A stretch of 40,358 nucleotides of DNA from Acidobacteriota bacterium. GTDB taxonomy: Bacteria; Acidobacteriota; Terriglobia; Terriglobales; SCQP01. A program made the translations under genes and the position numbers. Under the pieces are notes generated by a model. That model was not told the DNA's origin and did no database searches. It was given only the letters and a program-made list of their open reading frames with translations. Positions within the stretch are counted from its first letter, which is position 1. Every line of letters begins with the position of its first letter. Below are positions 8,523 through 19,156 of this stretch, in pieces. The DNA lies in assembly GCA_027315185.1 (NCBI GenBank), contig DAHUYO010000026.1:1-40358 (forward strand), in the 5' to 3' direction.

Positions 8523-8561
8523 CTATTGGTGCAGCGGCTCGGATTCCTCGCGGTGGGCGAC
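8523..8561 (-). pseudogene. Ghost copy of the 3' end of lon
   Basis: 35 of 39 bases match 9744-9782, the last 13 codons of lon including the stop. On the minus strand it reads VAHREESEPLHQ-stop against [12 protein letters not shown]-stop. Of the four changes three are synonymous and one is Asp to Glu, so the copy diverged as coding sequence. Weaker in-frame similarity runs about seven codons further (SGAPAAA against SLAPPVEPP). The orientation relative to the ftsW ghost is convergent, as for the real pair. Confidence 0.8.
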
Positions 8562-8591
8562 CGCGGCTGCCGGGGCGCCAGACCCGCGCGC

Positions 8592-8621
8592 TTGACAGAA
8601 AAAAAGGGCAGTGCTTAGCTA
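8592..8621 (+). promoter_or_regulatory. Candidate promoter of the lipoprotein gene
   Basis: TTGACA (8592-8597), an 18-base spacer, then TAGCTA (8616-8621) inside TTAGCTAAT. The A-rich tract after the -35 stands out from the GC-rich surroundings. It would give a leader of about 110 bases before the ATG at 8739. Confidence 0.5.
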
Positions 8622-8738
8622 ATCCACGCGGCACCGCATCGGACGTTGGTGTATACGTCCCGACCGCCGGTTGATCCGCAACGCGCAGTGCATCTTCGTC
8701 CTGGAGTATTGAGCCGGGTGCAGCTACACGGTCACCCC

Positions 8739-9701
8739 ATGGGCCGGCGCGCCTTCCTTGCCTCGCTCAGCTCGCTTCTCGCGGCTGCGGGCTGTGGGCG
8801 TCGGCGCTTCCGTTCCCCTGAGGTCGTCCTATTCAGCACGATTGGCTACTTGATCTTTCGCGACTACGTCCGCATCGCCGATCCGGCAAACGGGCGGATC
8901 TCGCCTTATCTGACCCCCTATGGCCACCGCAGCTACCCGGACGGATCGGCCCGTTCACTCCGCGGCCCGGCGGCGGTGGTGGTGCACGATAAATTCGACG
9001 GCCAACAACTGGGGGACGCCATCGAATTATATTGGCCGCCCGGGCGCTGGCGGCGGGTGTGGTACCGGCCGCCGGGGTCGCCGGGCGCCTTGAACATTTC
9101 GCCGGACGGCGGCCATATTGCGGCGGTCTTCCGCCCGACGCCCCAGGATTACCAGCACATTTGGCTGTTCTCCACCGGTGCAAGACCCGAGCCTCTGGAC
9201 GTCACGGACCTCTGGCCGGCGACGGGCCGGACCGGCGATTTCTCCCCGCACTGGCGGCCCGACAGCCGCGCGGTGTTATTTCACCGCGTCACCGTCCCGC
9301 CCGGGGGTGGCTACGCGACCATCACCATCGTGCAGTTCGATATTCCGACGCGGCGGTTTACAGTCGCGCGGCCCCCTTCGATTTACAATTTCGACGCCTG
9401 TTACGGGCCGCCCGGGACGCTGATCGTGCGCGAGTTCGGGGCGATCCGGCAGGTCATGGCGGATGGGGAAGTGCGGGAACTGCTGCCGTATGGGGCAATT
9501 TCCGGCTTCGGCTTTCTCGACGCGGGCCTGGCGTATTCAGCCCCGCTGAACGCGGTGGCGTTCACGGTGGGGGAGACAAAACTAATTGGGCAGCCGCAGC
9601 AGGAGCAGGCGATCTGGCTGCTATGGATGGCCGACGGCCGCTTGCAAAAGCTGGCGGTGCGGGAGGCGCGCATCAGCCAGATTTGCTTCGCCCGGCCCTG
9701 A
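8739..9701 (+). CDS. Putative lipoprotein, TolB/beta-propeller-like
   Basis: The 320-residue protein begins MGRRAFLASLSSLLAAAGCG: an RR pair, a hydrophobic stretch and a lipobox (LAAAGC), so export and lipidation are expected, possibly by the Tat route. The body has repeated units resembling TolB or WD40-type blades, such as ALNISPDGGHIAAVF, DFSPHWRPDSRAVLFHR and the late AIWLLWMADGRLQKLAV. No catalytic motif is seen. The frame is open further upstream (from about 8646), but the signal peptide favours 8739. The gene lies between the lon ghost and the true lon end, in the accessory pocket, so it may have arrived with that insertion. Its function is unknown. Confidence 0.65.
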   Translation: MGRRAFLASLSSLLAAAGCGRRRFRSPEVVLFSTIGYLIFRDYVRIADPANGRISPYLTPYGHRSYPDGSARSLRGPAAVVVHDKFDGQQLGDAIELYWPPGRWRRVWYRPPGSPGALNISPDGGHIAAVFRPTPQDYQHIWLFSTGARPEPLDVTDLWPATGRTGDFSPHWRPDSRAVLFHRVTVPPGGGYATITIVQFDIPTRRFTVARPPSIYNFDACYGPPGTLIVREFGAIRQVMADGEVRELLPYGAISGFGFLDAGLAYSAPLNAVAFTVGETKLIGQPQQEQAIWLLWMADGRLQKLAVREARISQICFARP

Positions 9702-9743
9702 GATCCCGCCTACTCCTCCTCCGCGGGGCGCGGCGGATCGCTG

Positions 9744-12149
<2,406 letters not shown>

Positions 12150-12221
12150 AAGCAAAAGCGCCTGTAAGGGCGGGCCGGGCCGCCGCAGCCCTCTCGTTCA
12201 ATACTATCTTGACTATCTTGC

Positions 12222-12241
12222 GGCGGACGGAGCCGTCCGCC
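12222..12241. other. Strong hairpin between clpX and lon
   Basis: GGCGGACGG-AG-CCGTCCGCC is a perfect 9-base stem with a two-base gap. On the minus strand it lies between the clpX stop and the lon start. There is no T-run after it, so it could be an attenuator or processing site rather than a classical terminator. Next to it ACTATCTTG is repeated in tandem (about 12203-12220). Confidence 0.4.
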
Positions 12242-12313
12242 GGAGCAATCTTGCCGCCGCGCGGTGAGCAGAGGCGGAGTCGCGCCGGGCGCGCCGCGCC
12301 CGGCGAACGGCGC

Positions 12314-13597
12314 CTAGCCGGCTTTCTCCAGCGTGGTCAGCGCCAGATCGCGCTTCTTCACCATCTCTTGCGTCACCACGAACTCCCGCACCCGCTTCTG
12401 GGCCGGGAGGTGGTACATCAAATCCAGCATCAGCTCTTCTAGAATCATGCGCAGCCCGCGGGCGCCGACCTTGCGCGCCAGGGCCTCATCCGCGATCGCA
12501 TCCAGCGCGTCATCCTGGAAGCGCAGCTTGACGTTTTCGAACTCGAACAGCTTCTGGTATTGGCGCACCAAGGAGTTGCGCGGCCGCGTCAAGATCTGGA
12601 TGAGCGCCGCCCGGTCCAAATCATCGAGCACGCCGATCACCGGCAGGCGGCCGACAAACTCCGGGATGAGGCCGAAGCGGATCAGGTCGCCGGGCTGCAC
12701 CTGGGCCAGCAGTTCGGTGTCGCGCAGGCCGGTCAGCGGCGCGATGGCGGCGTCGGCCTTGGTCTCCTCATCGCTGCGGAAGCCCATGGCGCGCCGGCCG
12801 ACGCGCCGGCCCACCACCTTTTCCAGGCCCACGAAGGCGCCGCCGCAGATGAAGAGGATATTCGTCGTGTCCACCGGGGTGAACTCCTGGTGGGGATGCT
12901 TGCGCCCGCCTTGCGGCGGGACGTGGGCCACCGTGCCCTCCAGAATCTTCAGCAGCGCCTGCTGCACGCCCTCGCCGCTGACGTCGCGGGTGATGGAGGG
13001 GTTTTCGTCGCGCTTGCTGATCTTGTCAATCTCGTCAATGTAGATGATGCCCTGCTGCGCCCGCGCCACGTCACCTTCGGCCGCTTGCAGCAGCTTCAGG
13101 ATGATGTTCTCGACGTCCTCGCCCACATAACCCGCCTCGGTGAGCGTGGTGGCGTCGGCGATGGCGAACGGCACGTCCAGCATCTTGGCCAGCGTCTGCG
13201 CCAGCAATGTTTTGCCGGTGCCGGTGGGGCCGATCAGCAGAATGTTGGCCTTTTGCAGCTCCACTTCGCTGTTGGCGCGATTGCGGTTCATGTGCAGCCG
13301 CTTGTAGTGGTTGTAGACGGCGACGGCCAACTTCTTCTTGGTATGGTCCTGGCCGATCACGTACTCATCCAGAAAGGCCTTCACCTCATGCGGCTTGGGC
13401 AGCGTCTGGAGGCCGGCGCGGGCCGGCTCATTGCCCCGGTCGTCTTCCAAAATGGAATTGCAAACCGCCACGCACTCGTCGCAAATGTATGCGCGCGGAT
13501 ATTCGCTAGGGCTGGAAATTAACTTGGTGACCGCGTCCTGCGTTTTGTGGCAGAACGAGCACCGGAGAACTTCATCAGGTCCGTTTTTGGGACGCAC
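12314..13597 (-). CDS. clpX: ATP-dependent Clp protease ATP-binding subunit ClpX
   Basis: This AAA+ unfoldase feeds substrates to ClpP. The N-terminal zinc-binding domain has Cys13, Cys16, Cys39 and Cys42 (CSFC...CDEC). Walker A GPTGTGKT lies at 123-130, followed by the pore-region segment [10 protein letters not shown] and Walker [10 protein letters not shown]. The ClpP-docking IGF-type loop is represented by AMGFRS. The sensor-region [10 protein letters not shown] and arginine-containing GARGLR segments follow. At 427 residues it is normal length. The start is GTG (GTGCGTCCC). It lies 276 bases downstream of clpP, further than in many genomes. Confidence 0.96.
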   Translation of the reverse strand: MRPKNGPDEVLRCSFCHKTQDAVTKLISSPSEYPRAYICDECVAVCNSILEDDRGNEPARAGLQTLPKPHEVKAFLDEYVIGQDHTKKKLAVAVYNHYKRLHMNRNRANSEVELQKANILLIGPTGTGKTLLAQTLAKMLDVPFAIADATTLTEAGYVGEDVENIILKLLQAAEGDVARAQQGIIYIDEIDKISKRDENPSITRDVSGEGVQQALLKILEGTVAHVPPQGGRKHPHQEFTPVDTTNILFICGGAFVGLEKVVGRRVGRRAMGFRSDEETKADAAIAPLTGLRDTELLAQVQPGDLIRFGLIPEFVGRLPVIGVLDDLDRAALIQILTRPRNSLVRQYQKLFEFENVKLRFQDDALDAIADEALARKVGARGLRMILEELMLDLMYHLPAQKRVREFVVTQEMVKKRDLALTTLEKAG

Positions 13598-13873
13598 GGT
13601 GGCTAAATCTCCCCCTATCCCGCCTGGCCTGGCCGCGGGGCCAGGTGGCGGCGGGAATAGTCAAAATCAAATGCCTTGCTGGACCTTGCTCTTTCCCTTG
13701 CGCTTGCTCTTGCCTTGCCGGTTCGCGTCCGCATTCGAGGCTCCAAGTGCTGTACCGATAGGGGCTTATGCCGGGCGCGGATCCTGCCATGCGGGCTGGG
13801 CCGGCATGGGGCGGGATGAGGTGAATAGCCGGATTTTACCACTAGCCGCTCCTACCGCATCCGCCGCATACGA
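13598..13873. other. clpP-clpX intergenic region with a hairpin and GCAAG-rich tract
   Basis: A 7-base hairpin CCTGGCC-GCGG-GGCCAGG lies at 13628-13645, close to the clpX start. About 13675-13720 reads on the minus strand as repeated GCAAG units, a purine-rich tract. Either could affect clpX translation separately from clpP. No small gene is supported. Confidence 0.35.
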
Positions 13874-14515
13874 CTATTTGTGCTGGAAGATAATATCGTC
13901 CACGATGCCGTACGCCTTGGCCTGAGCCGCGTCCATGATGAAGTCGCGCTCCACGTCCTTGGAGATCTTCTCCTGCGGCTGCTTGGAATGCTTGGCCAAC
14001 ATCTGGTTGGTGATCTCGCGCATGCGCAAGATCTCGCGCGCATGGATGTCAATGTCGGTGGCCTGCCCGGACAGCCCGCCCATCGACGGCTGGTGGATCA
14101 GGATGCGGGAATTGGGCAGCGCGAAGCGTTTGCCCGGCGCGCCCGCCGCCAGCAACAGCGCCGCCATGCTGGCCGCCTGGCCGATGCAGATGGTGGTGAC
14201 ATCGGGGCGGATGAACTGCATCGTGTCGTAGATGGCCAGGCCGGCAGTGATGGAACCGCCCGGGCTGTTGATGTACAGCGAGATGTCCTTGTCGGGATCC
14301 TCCGCCTCCAAGAACAGCAGCTGCGCCGTCACCAGATTGGCGATGTTGTCGTCAATCGGCGTGCCGATGAAGATGATGTTGTCGCGCAGCAGGCGGGAGT
14401 AGATGTCGTAGGCGCGTTCGCCGCGGCTGGTTTGTTCCACCACCATGGGCACCAACGCCCCCTGGGGCGCGGGTTGCGGCCGGGAATCGCGCAAAGAGTC
14501 GAAGTTGTGATTCAT
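13874..14515 (-). CDS. clpP: ATP-dependent Clp protease proteolytic subunit ClpP
   Basis: This serine peptidase forms the tetradecameric chamber that degrades proteins unfolded by ClpX. The catalytic triad is visible: Ser116 ([11 protein letters not shown]), His141 (ILIHQPS) and Asp191 (DVERD). Other family segments are [19 protein letters not shown] and [15 protein letters not shown] 20-25 residue N-terminal leader ahead of [20 protein letters not shown] is probably the self-cleaved propeptide. At 213 residues it is standard length. It starts 50 bases after tig, so the two are probably co-transcribed. Confidence 0.97.
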   Translation of the reverse strand: MNHNFDSLRDSRPQPAPQGALVPMVVEQTSRGERAYDIYSRLLRDNIIFIGTPIDDNIANLVTAQLLFLEAEDPDKDISLYINSPGGSITAGLAIYDTMQFIRPDVTTICIGQAASMAALLLAAGAPGKRFALPNSRILIHQPSMGGLSGQATDIDIHAREILRMREITNQMLAKHSKQPQEKISKDVERDFIMDAAQAKAYGIVDDIIFQHK

Positions 14516-14565
14516 GGGTGTTCTGCTTGTGGGCGGAAGTCGGGGCCAGCCAGGCGCCGCGGCGT

Positions 14566-15855
14566 CTAGGGGGCAGGCTGGGTTGCGGGCGCCGCTTCCC
14601 GCGCCGCCACGCCCAGCAAGAAGTCCAGCGTTTTGTCCTGCCGGATATCGGCGCGCAGCGCGGTCAGCGTGCCGCTGGCGGTCAGACGCTGCCGCACCGT
14701 TTCCAGTGGCTGGTGCAGGCGCTCGGCCCAGCGCTCCAGCTCCTGCTCGATCTCTTCATCGGATGCGGCAACTCCCTCCGCGGTCGCAATCCGGTCCAGA
14801 ATCAACCCTAGCTTGACTGCGTCGCTGGAGCTTTCCCGCACCGCGGGGCGGGCTTGGCCCCAATCCACCTGCGCCGGGTCCACGCCCTGGGCCGCCAAGC
14901 GGCGGGCCTCGCGTTCCAGCCGCCGCTGCACTTGCTCTTCCACCAGCGCCTCGGGCACGGGGAAATCGTGCATTTTAATCAGCTGCTGCGCCACCTGCTC
15001 GCGTTCTTCCGCGGCGCGCTGCCGCTGCCGGTCGGCGGCGATGCTTTGTCCCAGCTTGGCGCGCAGGTCGGCCACGTCGGCCGCGCTCAGGAACTCCTTG
15101 GCCAGCGTGTCGTCCATCGCCGGCGTCAGCTCGCGTTGCAGCGCCAGCACGCGCAGCTCGAAGTTCACCGTCTTGCCGGCGATCTCCGTGCTGCCGAAAT
15201 CGGCGGGATAATGGACCACCACGTGGCGAACGTCGCCGACCGCGGCGCCTTCCAGCGCGGCGGAAAATTCCGGCAGCGTTTCCTCCGCGCCGACGCGAAT
15301 CGGCAGCTTGTCGGCGTGCGTGGTGGAGGAAGCGCCCTCGATGGTTTGGTCGGAACTGACCACCGCGACCAGGCCCTTGCCCGCCCGGGCTTCCGGGTCG
15401 GTCACCTCTTCCGTGGTGGTTTTGCTCTGCCGCAGCTGCTCGATCGCCTTGTCCACCGCCTCGTCCTGGCTTGTCTCCGGGGACTGCGGCGGCGCGATTT
15501 TGATCCGCCGGTACTCGCCCAACTCGAAGGGCGGCACCACCTCGATGCGCGCCTTGAAGCGGATCGCCTCGCCGGGGTGAAAATGGAGGTCTTCGATCGC
15601 CGGGCGGGAGACCGGTTCCAGGTTTTCCCGCTCGAAGGCGCTGCGCAAGTAGGCCGGCAACATGCTGTCCAGCACTTCCTCACGAATGCGCCCCGCGAAG
15701 CGCTGCTGCACCAGCGACAGCGGCGCCTTGCCCGGGCGGAAGCCGGGCAGGCGGGCCTTCTTTTGCAGGTCGCGGGCAATGCGGCCGTACTCCCGTTCCA
15801 CTTCGGCGGAAGGAATCTCGACCTCAACGGTGCGTTGGCAGTCCGGAGCGGGCAC
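14566..15855 (-). CDS. tig: Trigger factor (ribosome-associated chaperone)
   Basis: This chaperone binds the ribosomal exit tunnel and shields nascent chains. The N-terminal ribosome-binding domain contains the signature GFRPGKAP (about 38-45). A diverged FKBP-like middle domain follows (about 155-240), then a long helical C-terminal chaperone region. Length (429) is normal. The start is GTG: an in-frame TGA lies four codons upstream, so no earlier start is possible. The protein therefore begins [15 protein letters not shown], shorter than many homologues. No clear Shine-Dalgarno is seen. It heads the minus-strand tig-clpP-clpX-lon block and is divergent from the IscU-like gene. Confidence 0.94.
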   Translation of the reverse strand: MPAPDCQRTVEVEIPSAEVEREYGRIARDLQKKARLPGFRPGKAPLSLVQQRFAGRIREEVLDSMLPAYLRSAFERENLEPVSRPAIEDLHFHPGEAIRFKARIEVVPPFELGEYRRIKIAPPQSPETSQDEAVDKAIEQLRQSKTTTEEVTDPEARAGKGLVAVVSSDQTIEGASSTTHADKLPIRVGAEETLPEFSAALEGAAVGDVRHVVVHYPADFGSTEIAGKTVNFELRVLALQRELTPAMDDTLAKEFLSAADVADLRAKLGQSIAADRQRQRAAEEREQVAQQLIKMHDFPVPEALVEEQVQRRLEREARRLAAQGVDPAQVDWGQARPAVRESSSDAVKLGLILDRIATAEGVAASDEEIEQELERWAERLHQPLETVRQRLTASGTLTALRADIRQDKTLDFLLGVAAREAAPATQPAP

Positions 15856-15971
15856 GATAGGGGTGGCTCAACCTCTTTTTGATTATTGGGCTAATTTGCG
15901 CGATTCCGCAACCGGCGCGGCGCGGCGGGTGGCGGGATCGCGCCGGCGGCGGTGGCGATGCGGGTGAAGGC

Positions 15972-16337
15972 ATGATAGCGGCGCAATTACGCGAATATTT
16001 CGCCCGCGCGCGGTTTGCCGGCGTGGTGGACGGCGCGACGGCGCGGGCGGAAGTGGAAAATCCCGTCTGCGGGGATCATTTGGTCTTGACCTTGCGCGCC
16101 GCGGCCGGGCGGGTCGGGGAACTGCGCTTTTTGGCCCGAGGCTGCGTGGCGGCGATGGGCTGCGCCGCGGCGCTGACGGAGCTGATGCAGGGCCGCACGC
16201 TGGCCGAATTGGCGGCGTTCTCCCGCGCGGATCTGATGGCCGCGGTCGGCGGTTTGCCCCCGGAAAGCCGCCACGCGGCGGCGCTGGTGTTGGACGCCCG
16301 CGACCAACTGCTCGTCGCCCTGGAACCTAGGCCCTAG
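15972..16337 (+). CDS. IscU/NifU-N-like iron-sulfur scaffold protein, variant cysteine set
   Basis: The 121-residue protein matches the IscU/NifU N-terminal fold: NPVCGD (Cys33, Asp35), RGCVAAMGCAAALTELMQGR (Cys58 and an extra Cys64), and the late helix PPESRHAAALVLDA. Scaffold proteins of this family hold a nascent Fe-S cluster on three cysteines. Here the residue after His101, where IscU and SufU have their third cysteine, is Ala102. Cys64 may compensate, or the protein may do something other than classical scaffolding. A longer frame opens at 15879, but family similarity begins near the ATG at 15972. No sulfurtransferase or other Fe-S assembly gene is adjacent. Confidence 0.75.
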   Translation: MIAAQLREYFARARFAGVVDGATARAEVENPVCGDHLVLTLRAAAGRVGELRFLARGCVAAMGCAAALTELMQGRTLAELAAFSRADLMAAVGGLPPESRHAAALVLDARDQLLVALEPRP

Positions 16338-16663
16338 CGAAACCGGCGCGCTCCCATCGCGCTGCGGCGACGCGAGTGGGCCGGCTGTCGCATGGCGCCT
16401 GGGTGAAGGCGGTGGGATAGCCGTCCCGGCTGTCGCTCCCCACCGCCCTGGAGGGCGACGAACCGCAGGGCGGGAGCCCTACCCCACGCTTGGGCGCGAA
16501 TGTCCCCACCGCGCGAGCCCAAGCGGGACGCCCCGCCGCGGGCGGGGCTGGGGCCCGCGCCCATCATTTGGCCGCGGCCCAAAATAGCCGCGCGCCTGAG
16601 CCGCTTTCCCGCCATCGGCCCCTGCCGCCGCGTCATGCGGGTGGTAAGGTGAATGGCTAAGCT
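16338..16663. other. Intergenic region with a dispersed GC-rich repeat
   Basis: No gene is supported. 16521-16560 matches 28389-28428 at about 36 of 40 positions with one gap; its core is GACGCCCCGCCGC. The inner CCCGCCGCGGGCGGG is self-complementary. The stretch near 16420-16480 is GC-rich with imperfect inverted repeats. Confidence 0.5.
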
Positions 16664-16715
16664 AATTTTCGGGGCCAATTTTCAGGGCCGATTTTCAGGG
16701 CCGAGTTTGGGCGCC
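16664..16715 (+). repeat. 13-base tandem repeat upstream of the enoyl-CoA hydratase gene
   Basis: AATTTTCGGGGCC, AATTTTCAGGGCC, GATTTTCAGGGCC and a diverged GAGTTTGGGCGCC follow one another exactly, giving three good units and one weak one. The array ends 43 bases before the ATG at 16759. The T-rich unit may contribute promoter or operator function. Confidence 0.7.
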
Positions 16716-16758
16716 GGGGAGTCGGCGGGCGGGCGAGCAGAATCGGGGCGAACGCGGG

Positions 16759-17661
16759 ATGGCCAAGACGCTAACGCTGGAGCACGAAGAGCATCTTTCG
16801 CTGATTACGCTGAACCGTCCGGAGCGGCGCAACGCCATCTCCATGGAGCTGATGGAGGAGCTGCCGGCGGCGCTGGAAGCCTGCGCCGAGCATTGGTCCC
16901 ACCCTGCCGCCGGAGCGCAAGGCGCCGGCGAAGCGAGCCCGGAAACCGGCGGCCAAAGCCCCAGCGGCGGCCGCGCCAACGGCGGCGGCGGCGCGGTAGC
17001 CATTACCGGCGCGGGCAGCGCGTTTTGCGCCGGCATGGACATTGAGACGCTGCGCGAGATGGGCCGCCTCGGCCCGGCGCATGCGCTCACCGACGCGCAA
17101 AAAATGGCCCGCCTCTTCCAGCGCATTTACGAGTTTCCCTTGCCGACCATCGCCGCCGTCAATGGCCCGGCGGTGGCCGGCGGCTGCGGCCTGGCCTCGG
17201 TCTGCGACTTCACGCTGGCCGCGCCGGAGGCCAAGTTCGGCTACACCGAGGTGCGCATCGGCTTTCTGCCCGCGCTGGTGGCGACCTATTTGCTGCGCCA
17301 GATCGGCGAAAAGCGCGCCCGCGACCTGTTGCTCACCGGCCGGCTGATCGGCGCCCAAGAAGCGCAGGCTTGGGGACTGGTCACCGAGGTCGTCGCCTCC
17401 GCCGCCGATCTGCTGCCCCGCACGCGGCAACTGGCCGCCGCGCTGGCCCGCAACAGCCCCGCCAGCCTGCGCGCCACCAAACAGCTTTTGCAGGATCTGC
17501 CGCTGTACTCCCGCCCCCAGGCCCTGGCCATGGCCGCCAAGGCCAACGCCGCCCTGCGCAGCACCGAGGAGTATCGCGAGGGACTCGCGGCCTTTTTGGA
17601 AAAGCGCCCGCCCCGCTGGGCCCCCGCCGCGCGCGGTGATGCGCGGCGCAATGAGCCGTGA
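16759..17661 (+). CDS. Enoyl-CoA hydratase/isomerase family protein, methylglutaconyl-CoA hydratase-like
   Basis: This crotonase-fold enzyme is predicted to hydrate an enoyl-CoA. The oxyanion-hole segments are GSAFCAGMD (86-94) and VNGPAVAGGCGLASVCD (134-150). One catalytic glutamate is kept (Glu164 in GYTEVRIGFLPA), while the other position is Gly144. The TEVRIGFLPA-x-x-x-x-x-LLRQIGE run resembles LiuC/methylglutaconyl-CoA hydratases of leucine breakdown, but substrate assignment is tentative. Residues about 47-78 are a Gly/Ala/Pro-rich insertion not expected in the compact fold, in a surface position before the first oxyanion strand. The stop overlaps the start region of the thioesterase gene, so the pair is probably co-transcribed. 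Confidence 0.85.
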   Translation: MAKTLTLEHEEHLSLITLNRPERRNAISMELMEELPAALEACAEHWSHPAAGAQGAGEASPETGGQSPSGGRANGGGGAVAITGAGSAFCAGMDIETLREMGRLGPAHALTDAQKMARLFQRIYEFPLPTIAAVNGPAVAGGCGLASVCDFTLAAPEAKFGYTEVRIGFLPALVATYLLRQIGEKRARDLLLTGRLIGAQEAQAWGLVTEVVASAADLLPRTRQLAAALARNSPASLRATKQLLQDLPLYSRPQALAMAAKANAALRSTEEYREGLAAFLEKRPPRWAPAARGDARRNEP

Positions 17662-18097
17662 TATGAGCAGCGCCCCCAATCCGCAACCCGCTGGTCCCGC
17701 CGCCGCGCCCGCCGCCTGGGTGGAAACCCAGATCCGCGTGCGCTATGCCGAAACCGATCAGATGGGCGTGGTCTACTACGCCAATTTCTTCGTTTGGTTT
17801 GAGATCGGCCGCGTCGAGCATCTCCGCGCCCGCGGCTTTTCCTACCGCGACCTGGAGGCCGAGGACGGCCGCTTCATTCCGGTCGTCGAGGCCCGCTGCC
17901 GGTACAAATCCCCCGCCCGCTACGACGACGTCCTGACCCTGCGCACCCGCCTCGCCCGCCAGCGCGGATCCATTCTGGATTACGCCTACGAAGTCGTCCG
18001 CGCCGCCGACGGCCAGCTGCTCGCCACCGGCGAAACCCGCCACGTCGTCGTGGACAAAAACTTCCAGCCCGCCGAACTGCCCTCGGATTTGGCGTAG
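17651..18097 (+). CDS. YbgC-like acyl-CoA thioesterase (hotdog fold)
   Basis: The single hotdog domain contains RVRYAETDQMGVVYYANFF, the 4-hydroxybenzoyl-CoA thioesterase/YbgC signature with its catalytic aspartate in ETDQMG. The long helix WFEIGRVEHLR follows, then the usual strand pattern to HVVVDKNFQPAELP. Such enzymes hydrolyse short or aromatic acyl-CoAs. Alternative starts exist at 17636, 17639, 17651 and 17663; the first three overlap the upstream stop at 17659-17661. I list 17651, but the first 20-odd residues are Ala/Pro-rich and unhelpful. The overlap with the hydratase gene suggests a shared acyl-CoA role. Confidence 0.85.
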   Translation: MSRDMSSAPNPQPAGPAAAPAAWVETQIRVRYAETDQMGVVYYANFFVWFEIGRVEHLRARGFSYRDLEAEDGRFIPVVEARCRYKSPARYDDVLTLRTRLARQRGSILDYAYEVVRAADGQLLATGETRHVVVDKNFQPAELPSDLA

Positions 18098-18375
18098 CCG
18101 CGGGCTCGTCCCCGCCCCGCCGGCCCGGCCGCCCTGCGCCGCTCTGGCTTGACGCCGCCCCCGCGCCGTTGGCCCGCGCCGTCCGCCCGCCCCTCGCCCC
18201 CTCTGCGCCCCGGTCCGCACCCCCCCAGTCTCCCTCTCCCCGCCTCACTTCCGCCCACCTGCGCGCATCGCAAGCGGCCTTTCGGCTCGGCCCCCGGCAA
18301 AATGGGAAACCGAGAAATCCGCCGCCCATGCTGGTTTTTGTTTCAACTCGCCCGGCGCCGCCCGGCACGCAGCTT
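18098..18375. other. C-rich intergenic left flank of the restriction island
   Basis: No gene is supported. The plus strand is strongly C-rich with runs of up to seven C, so the minus strand could form G-quadruplex-like structures. It includes the left direct repeat of the island (18246-18314). Confidence 0.45.
18246..18314 (+). repeat. Left imperfect direct repeat flanking the restriction island
   Basis: Ungapped comparison with 23418-23486 gives 47 identical of 69 bases, with the best run CCCCCGGCAA. Similarity continues leftward with a gap (CCCCAGT, then CCCGC before the repeat). The pair brackets the three-gene island. Confidence 0.6.
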
Positions 18376-18404
18376 TTGACCCCGGTCCGCGGCCGGTGTA
18401 TAAC
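18376..18404 (+). promoter_or_regulatory. Sigma-70-like promoter of the restriction island
   Basis: TTGACC (18376-18381), a 17-base spacer and TATAAC (18399-18404) form a near-consensus promoter, about 90 bases ahead of the first methyltransferase-like gene. It is the best-looking promoter in the window, and nothing else in reach would use it. Confidence 0.65.
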
Positions 18405-18499
18405 ACCCGCATACCCCGCGAGCGGCGGACGCGCAGCGCCGCCCGCGCCGCGGCCAAGCCCCGGCCGAGCGCGGCGATATATACTGCCTTCCATTAGCC

Positions 18500-19156
18500 A
18501 TGAGTTTGATCCGGTCGAAAAAACGCGTCGCCGACCACGGCGAAGTTTTCACGCCCTCGTGGATGGTCGAGGCGATGCTCGACCTCGTCAAGGGCGAGTC
18601 CGGGCGCATTGACTCGCGTTTCCTAGAGCCCGCCTGCGGCAGCGGGAACTTCCTGGCCCAGATCCTGCGCCGCAAATTGGCGGCCGCGCAGGAGAAATAC
18701 GGCCGGTCCGCTTTCGAGCAGAGGCACTATTCGCTGCTGGCGCTGATGTGCGTCTACGGAATCGAGCTGCTGGAAGACAACGTCGCCGAGTGCCGCGCGA
18801 ACCTGCTCGAGATTTTCGCCGGTTATTTGAACTTGGACGAAGGGGACGCCCTGCGTCGTGCTGCGTCCTATGTTCTGTCGCGGAATGTCGTGCACGGCGA
18901 TGCGCTGACCATGCGCACCTATGACAATCGGCCGATCACCTTCGCCGAATGGGGCTACCTCGGCAGGGGGAAGTTCCAGCGGCGCGATTTCCGTCTGGAG
19001 GCGCTCGCCCAGTCATCCGCGCTCGGCGCGGAAGGCTCGCTCTTCGCCGGCCTCGGCAAACACGAAATCTTCGCGCCGGCCGAGAGCTACCCGCCCTTAA
19101 CGGTCAACGACCTGGCCGCGGCCGCGCGGCACGGTACTCCGGGGGAGGCGGCGTGA
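18500..19156 (+). CDS. N6-adenine DNA methyltransferase-like subunit (motif I present, motif IV absent)
   Basis: The 218-residue protein begins MSLIRSKKRVADHGEVFTP, the start seen in Eco57I-type methyltransferases. The AdoMet-binding motif I is canonical (FLEPACGSGNFL), and a later GDALTM matches the post-motif region. No NPPY-type catalytic motif is present, and the protein ends soon after the GKHEIF segment. It could bind AdoMet or DNA but probably cannot methylate alone. Proteins of this shape are commonly annotated restriction endonuclease subunit M beside a larger methylase, as here. The stop overlaps the next gene's GTG by four bases (GTGA), arguing for a complex made in fixed ratio. 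Confidence 0.8.
   Translation: MSLIRSKKRVADHGEVFTPSWMVEAMLDLVKGESGRIDSRFLEPACGSGNFLAQILRRKLAAAQEKYGRSAFEQRHYSLLALMCVYGIELLEDNVAECRANLLEIFAGYLNLDEGDALRRAASYVLSRNVVHGDALTMRTYDNRPITFAEWGYLGRGKFQRRDFRLEALAQSSALGAEGSLFAGLGKHEIFAPAESYPPLTVNDLAAAARHGTPGEAA

Noticed and set aside
18149-18612. Overlapping Pro/Arg-rich ORFs before the first methyltransferase-like gene
   Set aside because: They arise from C-rich sequence, overlap the promoter and have no recognisable domain or ribosome site.
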